Shown here: positions 62,151 to 64,000 of the stretch, in pieces
Numbering within the stretch: position 1 is the stretch's first letter
Layout: each line of letters begins with the position of its first letter
NCBI RefSeq assembly: GCF_031928785.1
Contig: NZ_JARQAL010000004.1
Direction: 5' to 3' (one strand)
DNA: 64,000 nt
Source of the DNA: Enterococcus_C asini_A
GTDB taxonomy: Bacteria; Bacillota; Bacilli; Lactobacillales; Enterococcaceae
Position numbers and translations under genes: made by a program
The notes under the pieces: model-generated
The model's database searches: none
What the model was told of the DNA's origin: nothing
The model's input: the letters and a program-made list of their open reading frames with translations, nothing else

Positions 62151-63641
62151 GTGAAACGATACCTGTTTTTTCGGATCCTGAGATCAATCCTAAGTATCTT
62201 TTTAGTTACTACCTTAACTTACGGTGTGATTTACAGTCTGATCCCTCGAAAGACCATTTTTCAAAACGACGTCACTTATGGGAAATTAAAATCCAAACCG
62301 GATGATTTAAAAGACTACGAGAATACGGCGTTTAGCAAAATGGGTTATTTGGATTATCTGCCTTCTAATAAATTGATTGCAGAAGTCAAAAAGGACCATC
62401 CAGAAGTAACCACTGAGGATACTACGGCAAATACCAAGATTTTTAAAGAATGGACGAAGGCAAACGGCTATGATCTGGAACAATTTCCAGTGAGCAAAGG
62501 CTATTATGCGATTAAAGAATTGCCTTTAACCACCCGGGTCTTCCGATTCTATAAAAATTTGATTCAAGTCGACCATCCCTGGAAAATCAATGACCCGGAC
62601 AATGAAGATATGAAGCGGGGCTACAAGATCACCAATGATCCATTAGCTGGTTGGTCTGTCGTAGGTAGTGGTACGAAATACAAATACCAAATTTACTTCA
62701 ATGGCCAGTTCCCATTTATTCACCAAAATATTTTCCATCTCAATCTGGGAACCTCTTATCCAACTTTCGCAGGACAACCTGTAACCCAAGTTATCGGTGG
62801 GGACCAAGGGAAAGCTGATTCTCAAGAAGTAACCCTTGAAAACGGCAAGACGTCCAAAACATCCATGGACATTTATTCCCGTCAATATCAAATGACGGCA
62901 AACTTATCCACCAGAGAAAAGAACATGTTCTCAGATAACTACACCGTTACCGTAAATAACAAACAAGATCCATCTATGATTGGGAACTCTATGCGCATGG
63001 GGATTATCGCTGTCTTGATTTCTTACGGGGTAGCAGTGCCGATGTCCATGATTATGTCCCGTTACAAGGGTAAATGGCCGGATAAAATTGGTGTGGCTTT
63101 GGTTACAGTCTTAATTTCCGTACCATCATTGGCGTTCATTTACTTCTTCCGTTTTATCGGTTCAAGTGCGTTTGGCTTGCCAGACTTGTTCCCAACTTTA
63201 GGCGCACAAGATATTCGTTCCTATATTTTGCCAACGATTATTTTAGGTCTTTTGTCTGTTTCAGGGATTGTCATTTGGTTACGTCGTTATATGATTGATC
63301 AACAGTCCGCAGACTACGTGAAATTTGCCAAAGCAAAAGGTTTAAGTGCAGGGGAAATCAGTCGTAAGCACATCTTTAAAAATGCGGCGATTCCTTTGGT
63401 CAATGGGATTCCTTCAGCGGTTATCGGAACAATTGCTGGGGCTACCATTACTGAAACCGTCTTTGCAGCTCCAGGGATGGGGAAAATGTTACCAGATGCG
63501 ATTAAAGCCCATAACAACCCGATTGTCATCGGCTTAGTCTTTATCTTTACTACTATTTCCATCTTCTCGATTCTTTTAGGGGATATCACCATGACCTTAG
63601 TAGATCCACGAATCAAACTTTCCGAAAAAGGGGGTAAGTAA
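62151..63641 (+). CDS. oppB: Oligopeptide ABC transporter permease OppB (AmiC-like, long form)
   Basis: Inner subunit of the peptide importer. 496 residues: first membrane helix (about 5-25), a roughly 270-residue hydrophilic extracytoplasmic insertion, then five helices with the permease EAA-loop (KFAKAKGLSAGEISRKHIFKNA, near 405). Standard OppB is about 310-320 residues; the insertion is characteristic of streptococcal AmiC. The GTG at 62151 follows GTAGGAG. The next gene starts two bases after its stop. Confidence 0.94.
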   Translation: MKRYLFFRILRSILSIFLVTTLTYGVIYSLIPRKTIFQNDVTYGKLKSKPDDLKDYENTAFSKMGYLDYLPSNKLIAEVKKDHPEVTTEDTTANTKIFKEWTKANGYDLEQFPVSKGYYAIKELPLTTRVFRFYKNLIQVDHPWKINDPDNEDMKRGYKITNDPLAGWSVVGSGTKYKYQIYFNGQFPFIHQNIFHLNLGTSYPTFAGQPVTQVIGGDQGKADSQEVTLENGKTSKTSMDIYSRQYQMTANLSTREKNMFSDNYTVTVNNKQDPSMIGNSMRMGIIAVLISYGVAVPMSMIMSRYKGKWPDKIGVALVTVLISVPSLAFIYFFRFIGSSAFGLPDLFPTLGAQDIRSYILPTIILGLLSVSGIVIWLRRYMIDQQSADYVKFAKAKGLSAGEISRKHIFKNAAIPLVNGIPSAVIGTIAGATITETVFAAPGMGKMLPDAIKAHNNPIVIGLVFIFTTISIFSILLGDITMTLVDPRIKLSEKGGK

Positions 63642-63642
63642 C

Positions 63643-64000
63643 TTGGAAGTCAAAGAAACCAATAACGACTTTAGTTTCGTCAAAATGGACGAACACGCCT
63701 CTGAACGAATTGATGCCCCGGTTTACTCTTACTGGCGGGCAGTTTGGCGCAAGTTCTTCTCTAGTAAAGTAGCCATTGCGATGCTAGTTTTAATGGTAGC
63801 AATTCTCTTAATGTCTTTTATCCAACCAATGCTATCTGGTTATGATTATATGAATGTAGAAGGTATCAACGACTTCGGTAAACGATACAATCCACCTAGT
63901 GCAGAAAACTGGTTTGGGACCGACGCCAATGGCCACTCTTTATTTGATGCGGTATGGGCGGGAGCGAAAACTTCTATCTCCATCAGTGTGATTGCCACGG
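63643..64000 (+). CDS. oppC: Oligopeptide ABC transporter permease OppC (partial, runs off the window)
   Basis: The first 119 codons of the second peptide permease: an N-terminal cytosolic segment, one membrane helix (KVAIAMLVLMVAILLMSFI), then GTDANGHSLFDAVWAGAKTS, a motif typical of OppC/DppC/AmiD. TTG start after GGGGGTAAG. Truncated by the end of the window at 64000. Confidence 0.9.
   Translation, partial: MEVKETNNDFSFVKMDEHASERIDAPVYSYWRAVWRKFFSSKVAIAMLVLMVAILLMSFIQPMLSGYDYMNVEGINDFGKRYNPPSAENWFGTDANGHSLFDAVWAGAKTSISISVIAT

Noticed and set aside
62151..63641. Gene fusion or frameshift in oppB because of its length
   Set aside because: AmiC-type permeases are naturally about 500 residues with the extra domain after helix one; the frame is intact.

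Overview
The window is chromosomal DNA from a low-to-mid GC Firmicute of the Lactobacillales, most likely an Enterococcus or a close relative in the Enterococcaceae. I infer this from three things. The ribosomal proteins and EF-Tu/EF-G are Firmicute-type. The gene order (coaA/guaA, deoxynucleoside cluster, gpmA, rpsL-rpsG-fusA-tuf, trkAH, S10-spc-alpha ribosomal cluster, ecfA1-ecfA2-ecfT-truA, asp23-fakA-recG-plsX-acp, opp) resembles the enterococcal one as I know it. An L17-downstream-element-like RNA follows rplQ. The species cannot be named from this sequence alone. There are no rRNA or tRNA genes, no CRISPR array and no insertion sequence.

Layout. 1-2750: an AT-rich, gene-poor accessory stretch with a DUF2325 protein, an orphan small gene and apparent gene debris, ending at the 3' end of guaA. 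2751-5301 (minus): coaA-guaA. 5504-6684: an SGNH hydrolase and a YbxB/RsmC-like methyltransferase. 6803-18168: a unidirectional nucleoside salvage region with a LacI-type regulator, pdp-deoC-cdd, a BMP lipoprotein with its ABC transporter, deoB, punA and deoD. Import, phosphorolysis and the deoxyribose-1-P to deoxyribose-5-P to acetaldehyde plus glyceraldehyde-3-P route are all encoded together. 18244-20472 (minus): gpmA, an unusual serine-recombinase homologue, and rpiA. 20826-25274: rpsL-rpsG-fusA and tuf. 25491-28300: trkA-trkH potassium uptake. 28374-32106: a vitamin B6 salvage locus in which a MocR-type regulator and a nitroreductase are divergent from pdxK and an ECF S-component.

32451-46442 is the S10-spc-alpha ribosomal supercluster: rpsJ to rplQ, including secY, adk, infA and rpoA. 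It has a structured leader before rpsJ, an internal promoter before infA and a structured RNA/terminator after rplQ. 46714-50014 holds the ECF energizing module (ecfA1-ecfA2-ecfT) and truA. 50130-53232 (minus) has a YfhO-family membrane protein and rpmB. 53486-59177 carries asp23-like, fakA-like, recG, plsX and a second-type acyl carrier protein, a phospholipid-precursor group. 59906-64000 begins an oligopeptide ABC transporter (oppA, a long AmiC-like oppB, and oppC cut by the window end).

Most of the window is ordinary core genome. Points worth a second look are: the recombinase homologue with Thr in place of the nucleophilic Ser, next to a perfect inverted repeat; the accessory stretch abutting the guaA 3' end, a known island insertion target; a perfect 10-bp palindrome just upstream of the trkA ribosome binding site; overlapping promoter/operator architecture at pdp and at mocR/pdxK; structured leaders of rpsL and rpsJ; and the hairpin series between oppA and oppB.
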